Shown here in pieces: positions 1 to 8,191 of a stretch of DNA of 17,359 nt. The translations under genes were made by a program, and so were the position numbers. The notes below the pieces were generated by a model. The model had not been told where the DNA came from and made no database searches. It saw only the letters and a list, made by a program, of their open reading frames with translations. Positions within the stretch are counted from its first letter, which is position 1. Each line of letters opens with the position of its first letter. This DNA comes from an uncultured Muribaculaceae bacterium (GTDB lineage: Bacteria; Bacteroidota; Bacteroidia; Bacteroidales; Muribaculaceae): the NCBI GenBank assembly GCA_910584055.1, contig CAJTZS010000067.1:1-17359 (forward strand), written 5' to 3'.

Positions 1-172
1 TGGCTTGGCGACAGATGCAGCTTAGCCTATAATCAAATTTTTAACGAACTATTGTGAAATAGCTGCCGCACCAAAATCATTTGCAGAACTTGTAACCGGC
101 ACGTGGATATATGACAAGTTATCCGAAAAAGAATGGCAACGCACCACGTTCGTTGCAGATGGTTTCGTCAAT

Positions 173-976
173 GTGGAATGGGCAAACCCATATTCTTACA
201 ATACCATTGAAACGGCATCCGGATATTACTCATTGTCGGATAACAACTGCTCGTTTGAAGTAACGACACCATATAATTTAAAACTTAACAATAAATGGGT
301 CACTAAAGAAATCAATGATTTCACATGGTCATATAATGCCTATTCCGACAATCAAAGCGTGGGAACGTACACAGCTCAGAGACTGCTTGGCACTGTCTCG
401 CTACAACCGGGAGAAAAGGTTTGCCCTATATATTCAGATTTGACATTCGGATATGCCGTGACAGGTTATTCTTCAAAAGACAGTTCTGTCGCCCGAGTTG
501 ATGCGACAACCGGAGAAATAACAGCAGCAGATTACGGACGCACGTACATAAATGTCGAAACATCCGAAGGTGCCGGTGTCTATGAAGTCTATGTTAGACA
601 ACCGGTGATACCATATGATTTTGCCGCATGTTTAGGACAGGATGAATCAAAAGTTAAAGAAATTCTTGGGGCAAAGCCGGATTATTCCACCGATAAACTT
701 ATCGCCTATTTCAATCCGACTGACATGATTGATATGATCGGTGTATCAATCGACGATAAGACCCGTTTGGTCAAAGCCGTCTCAATCACATATAACTCAA
801 CTGTAGATGTGGAAGCGGTCACCACAGAACTCGGAAAAAAATATATTCCTTTTACAAGTCAGACAACAGATACCTATAAAGCTTTCATGGACACCGAGCA
901 AGTAAAAGAGGCAACCGTAGGTATAACATGGGATATCCCTAACCTGTTGTTGACTTATGTAAATCTTGCAAAATAA
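173..976 (+). CDS. Exported-type protein with BIG2 Ig-like domain, 5' end unclear
   Basis: Function unknown; probably an envelope protein. The N-terminal part resembles a lipocalin-like or small beta-barrel fold. Residues about 73-142 look like a bacterial Ig-like group 2 (BIG2) domain, with the typical pattern of a hydrophobic strand, 'SSVARVD', 'TGEITA', 'YGRTYINV' and a closing 'YEVYV' strand. Residues 150-267 are a C-terminal domain I do not recognise. The only in-frame start is GTG at 173. However, the same frame stays open and protein-like back to the stop at 23-25, reading for example 'FAELVTGTWIYDK' before the GTG, with no ATG, GTG or TTG in that stretch. No signal peptide is visible in this reading. 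The true 5' end is therefore probably lost, frameshifted or started on an unusual codon. It lies 75 nt upstream of the kinase gene, on the same strand. Confidence 0.6.
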   Translation: MEWANPYSYNTIETASGYYSLSDNNCSFEVTTPYNLKLNNKWVTKEINDFTWSYNAYSDNQSVGTYTAQRLLGTVSLQPGEKVCPIYSDLTFGYAVTGYSSKDSSVARVDATTGEITAADYGRTYINVETSEGAGVYEVYVRQPVIPYDFAACLGQDESKVKEILGAKPDYSTDKLIAYFNPTDMIDMIGVSIDDKTRLVKAVSITYNSTVDVEAVTTELGKKYIPFTSQTTDTYKAFMDTEQVKEATVGITWDIPNLLLTYVNLAK

Positions 977-1051
977 GAGATTGTTTAAAAATAAGCTCTA
1001 ACAATCCCCGACCGAACGCCGCCAATTGCCGAGGTTTAGTTAACAGGTTTT

Positions 1052-2548
1052 ATGAAAGATATAAGTATCATTGCATCAAGTGGTATCTTGTTTGACGGAC
1101 GCTATAAACTGTTACGTCCGTTAAGTTCAGAAGGAGGGACTGCAGACGTATGGCTCGCCCTCGACACCAATACCATAGATGAGGTGTATGACGAAGAGGC
1201 GGATACGATGGCCTCGAAAGAAGAGACGGGTATAAAGGTTGCCATCAAGATATACCGTCCCAAAAACGCATTGGATTTAGGCGACCAAAGATTCCGTGAA
1301 GAATTCAAAATCGTATTCAACTGTCATCACACGAATCTTGTCCAGCCCATCAATTTCTCAATATATGAAGGCATTCCGTATCTTGTGCTCCCCTATTGCG
1401 AGAAAGGGTCTTCCGAAAGCCTGCAGGGAAAGATTTCAAACAAGGATGACCTTTGGCGATACATAGCGGATGTCTCCGCAGGTCTCAGCTATCTTCACTC
1501 TTTCAATCCGACAATCGTTCATCATGACATTAAACCGGCAAACGTCCTCATTGACGACAGTGGAAACTTTGCCATCACGGATTTCGGCATCAGTTCTCAT
1601 AGAGGCTTCAATCGTGAGGGATATGAAGAATCCCAAAGCGGGACAATGGCATATATGGCGCCTGAACGCTTCCAGGATGATTACGAATCAATCCCCGAGA
1701 GCGACATATGGTCTTTCGGGGCGACCCTCTATGAACTTATCACTGGCAAAGTGCCTTTCGGGGAAGAAGGAGGCTTATCTCAATTGGAGTCAGGCAAGTC
1801 TCTTGTGTCTCCAATCACACAGTCCGTGCCTAACGACATAAAGAATCTGATTTATGATTGCCTCTCTCTGGATATTTCAAAACGGCCACCGGCAGAAAGC
1901 ATCCACAAAGCTGCATGCATCAAGAAATATCCGATAAAAAGCAAAACGATGTATCTCTTTATCGGAGGATTAGTTGCTGTTATCGCTATTATTTGCACTG
2001 TCTTGGCATTGATGCCTAAAAAGGCAACTGACACGTCAATAACTGCAGTGCCTGCGGCAGAGAAATATTCCCGGGCAATGGAATTGGTGGAGACCTCCAA
2101 TGCCAATGATCTAAAAGAGGGGCTAAGAATATTGGATTCTTTGGGAAATATCGGTTTCATTCCGGCATTATATCAGCAAGCTTACACGTTCGGTTGGTAT
2201 TCGGACAGTGCGTCCGTGGCAAGAAAAGATTTTTTGGGTATAGAGTACTATCCGAAAGGCACAAAAGAAGAATGGTTGCCAAAATCACAACAAATCAATA
2301 CAAAGGCAATCGGCTTGTTTTCCAGGATCGAGGAACTGAACAACCCCGATTACCCGGAAATCAACGCGAATGCCTTATATCGTCTTGCCTGTTATTATGT
2401 AAACGAGAATGAGGTATTTAAAAAGGATGTCTCACGGGCTGAAGAGCTGTTGACCAACGCCGGATATTGGGCGAAAAAATGTGGTGACGTCAAGTTGCAG
2501 AAAAGGATTGACAACGGATTACAACAATTAAAACTAAGCAAAGACTAA
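1052..2548 (+). CDS. Transmembrane Ser/Thr protein kinase with C-terminal TPR/Sel1-like region
   Basis: This is a eukaryotic-like (Hanks-type) protein kinase of 498 residues. The kinase domain covers about residues 17-290. It has a glycine-rich loop (LSSEGGTADVW, 24-34), catalytic lysine K66 in VAIK, the catalytic loop HHDIKPAN (157-164), DFG at 177-179, APE at 203-205 and the SDIWSFG segment. The arginine of the usual HRD motif is histidine here, as in non-RD kinases. A single membrane segment lies at about 300-321. It is followed by about 170 residues of helical repeats resembling TPR or Sel1 motifs, which should face the periplasm. The stop is 6 nt before the next gene, and a PP2C phosphatase lies two genes on, so the three probably form an operon. 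The substrate is unknown. I see no clear TAnnTTTG promoter in the 75 nt upstream. Confidence 0.9.
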   Translation: MKDISIIASSGILFDGRYKLLRPLSSEGGTADVWLALDTNTIDEVYDEEADTMASKEETGIKVAIKIYRPKNALDLGDQRFREEFKIVFNCHHTNLVQPINFSIYEGIPYLVLPYCEKGSSESLQGKISNKDDLWRYIADVSAGLSYLHSFNPTIVHHDIKPANVLIDDSGNFAITDFGISSHRGFNREGYEESQSGTMAYMAPERFQDDYESIPESDIWSFGATLYELITGKVPFGEEGGLSQLESGKSLVSPITQSVPNDIKNLIYDCLSLDISKRPPAESIHKAACIKKYPIKSKTMYLFIGGLVAVIAIICTVLALMPKKATDTSITAVPAAEKYSRAMELVETSNANDLKEGLRILDSLGNIGFIPALYQQAYTFGWYSDSASVARKDFLGIEYYPKGTKEEWLPKSQQINTKAIGLFSRIEELNNPDYPEINANALYRLACYYVNENEVFKKDVSRAEELLTNAGYWAKKCGDVKLQKRIDNGLQQLKLSKD

Positions 2549-2554
2549 ATAACG

Positions 2555-4321
2555 ATGAAAAGAATTCTACCTGTTTTTATCTGTGTGATACCCTCATTAG
2601 CGGGGAACGCACAATTGCCTAAATGGACAATACCACCGACCAACGATACCATCTATGTTAAAGTTAATGACCATCTCCTGCAGACCGTTGAAAACGGAAA
2701 GTCTTCCCTTTGGACCATGGATGGCAATCCAGTGTATTCCACCGAAAACACGATTCTCTCTTTTAAAGACGGTGTCGCTACAATTATTGATAAACAAAAA
2801 AACGCTATTGTCGGCATTGTAGGCACTGATGGCAAATTCACCGGGCTACCGAACCTCCAGATAGCATATAACAACCCTTTCTTTGAAAATGGATATCTGC
2901 TTGGCAAAGACAAGGACACATTCGTGTATTATAAAAGGGACGGCATCAAGGCGGATATGCCATATGCCGCCAAAGCGTATCCCTTTCACAATGGTTATGC
3001 CCCGTATCTGACTTACAGTCAAGTGGAGAAGAAAAAAGATCCCCATTATCGCTATTATAAAGCCGATGGACAAATTTCCAATTATAAAATCGTCAGCAAG
3101 GGTGAAGCTAAGGATATAGAACCCAAGAATATAAGTTTCCTTTCCGGCATTGGGACAAATGGCAAAGGTGTCGCCGTGATAAAGGATAAATTATATTGGT
3201 TTATTCCTGAAACTGAATCATTCGAGCCGTTCTTATGGGGAAACGAAGACTCTGAGAAGAAGAGACATCTTAGCCTTGCGTGTGATTACGGACAGTTCTT
3301 CCTTAACTTGCCGTCTGACAGCGTGACAATTTTGGCCAAATATGGAAAAAACAAAATCGCAAAACTGAGATTCAATAATGAATTATTACCTACATTGTTT
3401 TCTTTCGAGGATGATTCATTGAAATTTGAGAAAAAGCCTGAAACACAGTTTAATTACGCATCAAAGATATCTAAATACGGAAATGATTCCTTCGGACTCT
3501 CACTCGATTCAAAAAAGGTATTGCCTCAACAATTCCAGAATGTCGGCCTGACCTATGGAAACAGGGCATTCGTTAAATTGGACGGGAAATGGGGAGTGGT
3601 GGAAATAATGCCGGATCTTGATTTCGTAATTAAAATCAATAAAGGGGAGGATGTTGCATTCCGCCATCAGAAGTTTGAGACACAGGTCCGGCTTGACCTT
3701 CCGGCCTCCATATCGGCAAAGGATGCTAAAATTGATATCTCCGAAGATACAGGATGCCTTATTGACAAGACTTCCCGTGAAACCAAAGATACTGAAAGCG
3801 GGAATTTTGTAACATACAACTGTGTCCTGAATATCCCCGAATCACTCCCCGACACTATCACTACCATCACATATTCTCCCGTAAGAGTGTCTTACGACCG
3901 GCTTAGAATGTTCGATGTCCCCATTTCAATCAAATCCTGGCATTTGAAATACTACAATGTGGACCCGATTGATTCCGAGACTTCAATATCTAACGGCGTG
4001 GCGTCTTTTACGATAAATATCAATGCGCAGAAAAACGTGGGGGAAAGCGACTATCCGTTCGAAGTGAAAGTCGAAGCGGATTCCGTAAGCGTCGATTATG
4101 AGAAATTATCCGAAACCAGATATAAATGTTTCGTGTCAAACCTTCAGGAAGGTGACAATAACTTAAATATCGTCATAACGGAAAAAGGATGTCCCCCGTC
4201 AGTTTTCCCGTTCGAAATATTCTATTCCAAACCGGTGCCGAGGAAAAAGAAGAATGAAGAGGTCATCATCAGAAAGAAGACTCCGGAAACACGGAAACCT
4301 ACTCCACGACTTGAAATTTAA
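2555..4321 (+). CDS. Exported protein with WG-repeat-like propeller and Ig-like C-terminus
   Basis: This protein of 588 residues is not assigned to a named family. A short hydrophobic leader (MKRILPVFICVIPSLAGNAQ) with a plausible cleavage after NAQ points to export by Sec. Residues about 25-350 contain repeated short beta units of the type 'DGK...' and 'FENGYLLGK', plus one clear WG-repeat motif, KLDGKWGVVEI. This suggests a beta-propeller of degenerate WG repeats. Residues about 370-560 look beta-rich and Ig-like. The tail is strongly basic and proline-rich (KPVPRKKKNEE onwards), which might contact DNA, peptidoglycan or acidic glycans. It sits between a membrane kinase (6 nt upstream) and a PP2C phosphatase (9 nt downstream). 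It could be the periplasmic partner or ligand sensor of that kinase; this is inference from position only. Confidence 0.75.
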   Translation: MKRILPVFICVIPSLAGNAQLPKWTIPPTNDTIYVKVNDHLLQTVENGKSSLWTMDGNPVYSTENTILSFKDGVATIIDKQKNAIVGIVGTDGKFTGLPNLQIAYNNPFFENGYLLGKDKDTFVYYKRDGIKADMPYAAKAYPFHNGYAPYLTYSQVEKKKDPHYRYYKADGQISNYKIVSKGEAKDIEPKNISFLSGIGTNGKGVAVIKDKLYWFIPETESFEPFLWGNEDSEKKRHLSLACDYGQFFLNLPSDSVTILAKYGKNKIAKLRFNNELLPTLFSFEDDSLKFEKKPETQFNYASKISKYGNDSFGLSLDSKKVLPQQFQNVGLTYGNRAFVKLDGKWGVVEIMPDLDFVIKINKGEDVAFRHQKFETQVRLDLPASISAKDAKIDISEDTGCLIDKTSRETKDTESGNFVTYNCVLNIPESLPDTITTITYSPVRVSYDRLRMFDVPISIKSWHLKYYNVDPIDSETSISNGVASFTININAQKNVGESDYPFEVKVEADSVSVDYEKLSETRYKCFVSNLQEGDNNLNIVITEKGCPPSVFPFEIFYSKPVPRKKKNEEVIIRKKTPETRKPTPRLEI

Positions 4322-4330
4322 CAGCAGAAT

Positions 4331-5110
4331 ATGGAGGCTTTGATTCATTCCACGACAACAAAAAGCAGATACCACGAAAAGAACGAAGACTCCTGTTTCA
4401 TCGGCGATAATTTCATAATTATCGCCGACGGCATGGGAGGAGAATGCAGTGGTGACATTGCATCCAAAATTGCCGTGGATACCATTTCACCGGTCATGGA
4501 CAACATACTGAATTCAGATGCAGACATAAACATTAAGGATTTAATGTTTTCTTCAATCCTACAGGCAGATAACAACATATCCCAGTATATCGATGAGCAT
4601 CCGGAATCCGATGGGATGGGAACGACCATACTGCTTATGGTTTATCGAAACGACAGGATTTATTTGGCATGGTGTGGCGATAGTCGATGTTATGTATTCA
4701 ACAACGGGAAACTACGTTCCTTGACAAAAGACCATTCTTATGTGCAGGAGCTGATAGATACGAACAAAATTTCCATTGATGAATCTTTTTTCCATCCCGA
4801 TAATAATCTTATAACAAGATTTGTTGGCGGTGGCAAAACAAGTTGCATTCCGGAATATGTAGATTATCAGGCAGAAGAATCCGATATTTTCATACTTTGC
4901 AGCGATGGGTTATCAGGGTATTGCATGGAATCGGATATCAGGAAGGAGATCCTCTCAAATCACAAGATACAATCACTCCCGTCCCAACTTAAGGAGTTAG
5001 CGATTCAGCATGGTAGCGATGACGATATTACAATTGTTACATTCTGCGTCGGCAAAAAATCTTCCATACAGAAACACTCCTCAATATTTGACTGGATTCG
5101 CCGGAAGTAA
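4331..5110 (+). CDS. PP2C-family Ser/Thr protein phosphatase
   Basis: This metal-dependent phosphatase of 259 residues should reverse the action of the kinase encoded upstream. PP2C motifs are all visible: NED at 18-20, DGMGG at 33-37, GMGTT at 95-99, GDSR at 116-119, SDGLS at 191-195, and the C-terminal metal-binding motif as DDDIT at 230-234. The last replaces the more usual DNIT, with the acidic ligand retained. No signal peptide or membrane segment is seen, so it should be cytoplasmic. The length is normal for bacterial PrpC/Stp-type enzymes. It is the last gene of the cluster and is followed by an intrinsic terminator 20 nt after the stop. Confidence 0.92.
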   Translation: MEALIHSTTTKSRYHEKNEDSCFIGDNFIIIADGMGGECSGDIASKIAVDTISPVMDNILNSDADINIKDLMFSSILQADNNISQYIDEHPESDGMGTTILLMVYRNDRIYLAWCGDSRCYVFNNGKLRSLTKDHSYVQELIDTNKISIDESFFHPDNNLITRFVGGGKTSCIPEYVDYQAEESDIFILCSDGLSGYCMESDIRKEILSNHKIQSLPSQLKELAIQHGSDDDITIVTFCVGKKSSIQKHSSIFDWIRRK

Positions 5111-5129
5111 AAAAAAGTGAAGATGAATG

Positions 5130-5165
5130 TCCCGGCTGCTGAAAATCAGCAGCCGGGATTTTCTG
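5130..5165 (+). terminator. Intrinsic terminator after the PP2C gene
   Basis: There is a perfect inverted repeat: CCCGGCTGCTGA at 5131-5142, loop AAA, TCAGCAGCCGGG at 5146-5157. One further T-A pair extends it, and TTTTCT follows. The 13-bp GC-rich stem with a T-rich tail, placed just after the kinase/phosphatase operon, is a standard Rho-independent terminator. Confidence 0.92.
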
Positions 5166-5203
5166 TCTTATCCGGGATTCCATATCAAATTCAATCAGGA
5201 GAT

Positions 5204-5235
5204 ATTGCATTGACCAACATAAATCGCTAAATTTG
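5204..5235 (+). promoter_or_regulatory. Bacteroidetes-type promoter for the SLC13 permease
   Basis: The -7 box TAAATTTG at 5228-5235 matches the Bacteroidetes TAnnTTTG consensus exactly. A -33-like ATTG lies at 5204-5207 with a 20-nt spacer. It is located after the terminator and about 30 nt before the ATG at 5267, so it should start the permease transcript. Confidence 0.7.
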
Positions 5236-5266
5236 CGATGCCGAAAAAAATGGCTCCACGGAAACT

Positions 5267-7099
5267 ATGCTTATCACCATCATTACGCTTATATTGGCTG
5301 CTGCCGGCTTCGTTTGGGGCCGGATACGCGCCGACATTGTCGCAATCATTGCATTGCTGGTCCTGACACTTTCCGGAATACTGACAACGCAGGAGGCTTT
5401 GTCAGGTTTCTCGAACCCTATCGTGATCATGATGGTGGGACTGTTCATTGTCGGGGGCGCAATATTCAATACCGGGTTGGCTAAAATGGTCGGTGCGCAC
5501 CTCTCCCATATGGGCAACGGCAGCCCTACACGTCTCTTTCTTGTTGTGGTTCTTGCCACGGGCCTTATCGGTGGATTCGTCAGCAACACGGGCACGGTTG
5601 CGTTGATGCTCCCTATCGTGGTATCTATGGCTGCGTCGGCAGGCGCATCCGCATCCCGATTCCTCATGCCGCTTGCCTTTGCATCGAGTATCGGCGGCAT
5701 GCTCACTCTTATCGGAACGCCTCCCAACCTTGTCATTGCGGAGGCATGGGAAGAATTCAGCGGGCAACCGCTGACTATGTTCTCGTTCCTTCCGACAGGG
5801 CTTATATGTCTCGCGGCGGGCACGCTGCTGCTGATTCCATTCAGTAAATTGCTTTCGGGCAAAAAAAAGAAAAACACAGGTTCTTCAAAAGAAGACCGCA
5901 CCCTTGCCGACATTGTAGAGGAATACAATCTCAACCATGACCTGTGGCGGGTAGACGTACCGGCCGCATCCCCTATATCAGGACTTTCCCTCGGAGCCCT
6001 CTCTCTCAGAGCCAACTATGGTCTCGACGTGCTGGAGCTGCGGGTGGTTGAAGGGAAAGGATTACTGAAGAATGTATCGCAGGAGGCACCCTCCGCTTCT
6101 TCAGTGGTGGAAGGTGGCGACATCCTTTTCATCCGCGGGCCTCGCAAAAATGTAGACCGCTTCGTTGCTGACTATAACCTGCGCGTTGCGGAGGACAACG
6201 ATGAATCACGGCGGCATTTGAACTTTTACGACATAGGTCTGGCTGAAATCGTGGTTCTTCCCAACTCCGGCATACTTAAGGAGACCATAGCCGAACTCAA
6301 CTTCCGGAACCGCTACAACGTCAACATCCTCGGCGTGAGAAGAGGAGGGGAATATATCACAGACAATCTCGGTGATAAAAAAGTCACCAAAGGTGACGTT
6401 CTCCTCGTACAGGGCACATGGGATGCCATCGAGAGGATCAGCCAGAACACCCGTGACTGGGTTGTGCTCGGCGAACCTGAAAACCAGGCATCAAAGGTAA
6501 CTATCAATTATAAGGCCCCTGTCGCTGCGGTTATAATGCTCGCCATGATCTTTGCCCTCGTGTTCAGCAATATTCCTGCTGTATTCATTGTTCTGACAGC
6601 GGGTGTGCTTATGATGCTGAGCGGTTGTTTCCGCACTATAGCGGATGCCTACAAAACTATAAACTGGGAGAGCATAGTGCTCATAGCGGCGATGATGCCG
6701 ATGAGTTTCGCGTTGGAAAAAACAGGGGTAAGTGAATTTGTGAGCGTATCGCTCGTTGACGCGCTCGGAGGCATAGGTCCACATTGGCTCATGGCGGGGA
6801 TATATTTCACCACTTCATTGCTCACCCTCTTCATTTCCAATACGGCTACAAGCGTATTGATGGCTCCGATAGCTGTCCAAAGTGCCGTGGCATATGGTGT
6901 CAGCCCGCTACCGATGCTCTTTGCGGTGACATTCGGCGCATCGCTATGTTTCATGTCTCCTTTCTCCACACCTCCGAACGCATTGGTGATGCCGGCGGGT
7001 CAGTATACGTTTATGGATTATATAAAGGTCGGCGCTCCGCTGCAATTTCTCCTGGGTATCCTGATGATATTCGTAATCCCTTTATTTTTCCCGTTCTGA
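5267..7099 (+). CDS. SLC13/DASS-type anion permease with two RCK_C (TrkA_C) domains
   Basis: This is an inner-membrane transporter of 610 residues in the SLC13 (divalent anion:Na+ symporter) permease superfamily. The N-terminal half has hydrophobic segments with the family signatures SNTGTVALMLPIV and IGTPPNLVI. The C-terminal half repeats them as SNTATSVLMAPIA and STPPNALVMP, reflecting the inverted-repeat fold. Between the halves (roughly residues 210-410) is a soluble insert with two regulator-of-conductance C-terminal (RCK_C/TrkA_C) domains, for example LSLRANYGLDVLELR and ELNFRNRYNVNILGVRR. This is usual for this subgroup. Substrates in the family include sulfate and di- or tricarboxylates; the sequence does not fix which. 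The ATG at 5267 is supported by the promoter just upstream. KDG kinase follows after 62 nt, but the relationship is uncertain. Confidence 0.88.
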   Translation: MLITIITLILAAAGFVWGRIRADIVAIIALLVLTLSGILTTQEALSGFSNPIVIMMVGLFIVGGAIFNTGLAKMVGAHLSHMGNGSPTRLFLVVVLATGLIGGFVSNTGTVALMLPIVVSMAASAGASASRFLMPLAFASSIGGMLTLIGTPPNLVIAEAWEEFSGQPLTMFSFLPTGLICLAAGTLLLIPFSKLLSGKKKKNTGSSKEDRTLADIVEEYNLNHDLWRVDVPAASPISGLSLGALSLRANYGLDVLELRVVEGKGLLKNVSQEAPSASSVVEGGDILFIRGPRKNVDRFVADYNLRVAEDNDESRRHLNFYDIGLAEIVVLPNSGILKETIAELNFRNRYNVNILGVRRGGEYITDNLGDKKVTKGDVLLVQGTWDAIERISQNTRDWVVLGEPENQASKVTINYKAPVAAVIMLAMIFALVFSNIPAVFIVLTAGVLMMLSGCFRTIADAYKTINWESIVLIAAMMPMSFALEKTGVSEFVSVSLVDALGGIGPHWLMAGIYFTTSLLTLFISNTATSVLMAPIAVQSAVAYGVSPLPMLFAVTFGASLCFMSPFSTPPNALVMPAGQYTFMDYIKVGAPLQFLLGILMIFVIPLFFPF

Positions 7100-7161
7100 T
7101 TCATATATGATTGGTAAGTTTTAGGAGTTTATTCGTATAAATAAATAAAAACATAAATAAT

Positions 7162-8184
7162 ATGTCAAAGATAGTAACACTCGGCGAAATTATGCTTCGC
7201 CTTTCTCCGGAAGGGAACAAAAGGTTTGTACAGATAGACAGTTTTGATGCCATCTGGGGCGGAGGCGAGGCCAATGTGGCTGTAAGCTGCGCCAACTATG
7301 GACTTGACGCTTGTTTCGTCACCAAGCTCCCGACTCATGAAATCGGCCAGGCTGCCGTAAACGCGCTGCGCCGTTATGGAGTGGACACCGGCTTCATCGC
7401 ACGCGGAGGCGACCGCGTCGGTATATATTATTGCGAAACGGGGGCATCCATGCGTCCGTCAAAGGTGATTTACGACCGCGCACATTCATCCATTGCCGAA
7501 GCTGACCCTTCGGATTTTGATTTTGACGAAATCATGAAAGACGCCACGTGGTTCCACTGGAGCGGCATCACTCCTGCCATCTCCGACAAGGCTGCCGAGT
7601 TGACACGCCTTGCCTGCGAAGCGGCAAAAAGGCATGGAGTAACCGTATCTGTAGACCTCAATTTCCGTAAGAAACTTTGGACAAAAGAGAAAGCACAGAG
7701 CATTATGCGTCCGCTTATGAAGTATGTGGATGTATGCATAGGCAATGAAGAGGATGCAGAGCTGTGCCTCGGCTTCAAACCGGAGGCCGATGTAGAAGCA
7801 GGCGACACCGGAGCGGAAGGATACAAAGGTATATTCAAGGCTATGGCCGAGGAATTCGGATTCCGCTACGTGGCTTCAACCCTCCGCGAATCTTTCTCTG
7901 CAACCCACAATGGCTGGAAGGCGATGATATACAATGGCAAGGATTTCTATGAATCAAAACGCTATGACATTAATCCGATCATTGACCGTGTAGGCGGCGG
8001 CGACTCATTCTCCGGCGGTCTTATCTATGGACTCCTCACCAAACCCACTCAAGGCGAAGCATTGGAATTCGCAGTGGCGGCTTCTGCCCTTAAACAGACA
8101 ATAAACGGAGATTTCAACCTCGTATCGGTTGCCGAGGTCGAAGCCTTGGCCGGAGGGTCCGCCAACGGCAGGGTGCAACGTTAA
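7162..8184 (+). CDS. kdgK: 2-dehydro-3-deoxygluconate (KDG) kinase, PfkB family
   Basis: This cytoplasmic sugar kinase of 340 residues should convert KDG to KDPG with ATP in uronate/pectin breakdown (Entner-Doudoroff branch). PfkB/ribokinase features seen are the N-terminal sugar-binding GGGEAN at 33-38, the SVDLNFRKKLW segment at 163-173 typical of KDG kinases, and the anion-hole and catalytic-base motif DRVGGGDSFSGG at 275-286 with D281 as probable base. GGGD replaces the commoner GAGD, a variation I recall in Bacteroidetes KdgK. The start follows an A/T-rich leader without a clear Shine-Dalgarno site, normal for the phylum. The next gene starts 7 nt after its stop. Another PfkB sugar kinase specificity remains possible. 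Confidence 0.85.
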   Translation: MSKIVTLGEIMLRLSPEGNKRFVQIDSFDAIWGGGEANVAVSCANYGLDACFVTKLPTHEIGQAAVNALRRYGVDTGFIARGGDRVGIYYCETGASMRPSKVIYDRAHSSIAEADPSDFDFDEIMKDATWFHWSGITPAISDKAAELTRLACEAAKRHGVTVSVDLNFRKKLWTKEKAQSIMRPLMKYVDVCIGNEEDAELCLGFKPEADVEAGDTGAEGYKGIFKAMAEEFGFRYVASTLRESFSATHNGWKAMIYNGKDFYESKRYDINPIIDRVGGGDSFSGGLIYGLLTKPTQGEALEFAVAASALKQTINGDFNLVSVAEVEALAGGSANGRVQR

Positions 8185-8191
8185 GGAACGT

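Noticed and set aside
5227..6015. Minus-strand frame of 262 codons opposite the permease
   Set aside because: It is a shadow of the well-supported SLC13 gene, with no start signal and an atypical composition.
8129..8191. Longer N-terminus for the glutamate-synthase-like protein
   Set aside because: It overlaps kdgK and lacks family character; ATG 8192 has an AAGGA site and a 7-nt gap.
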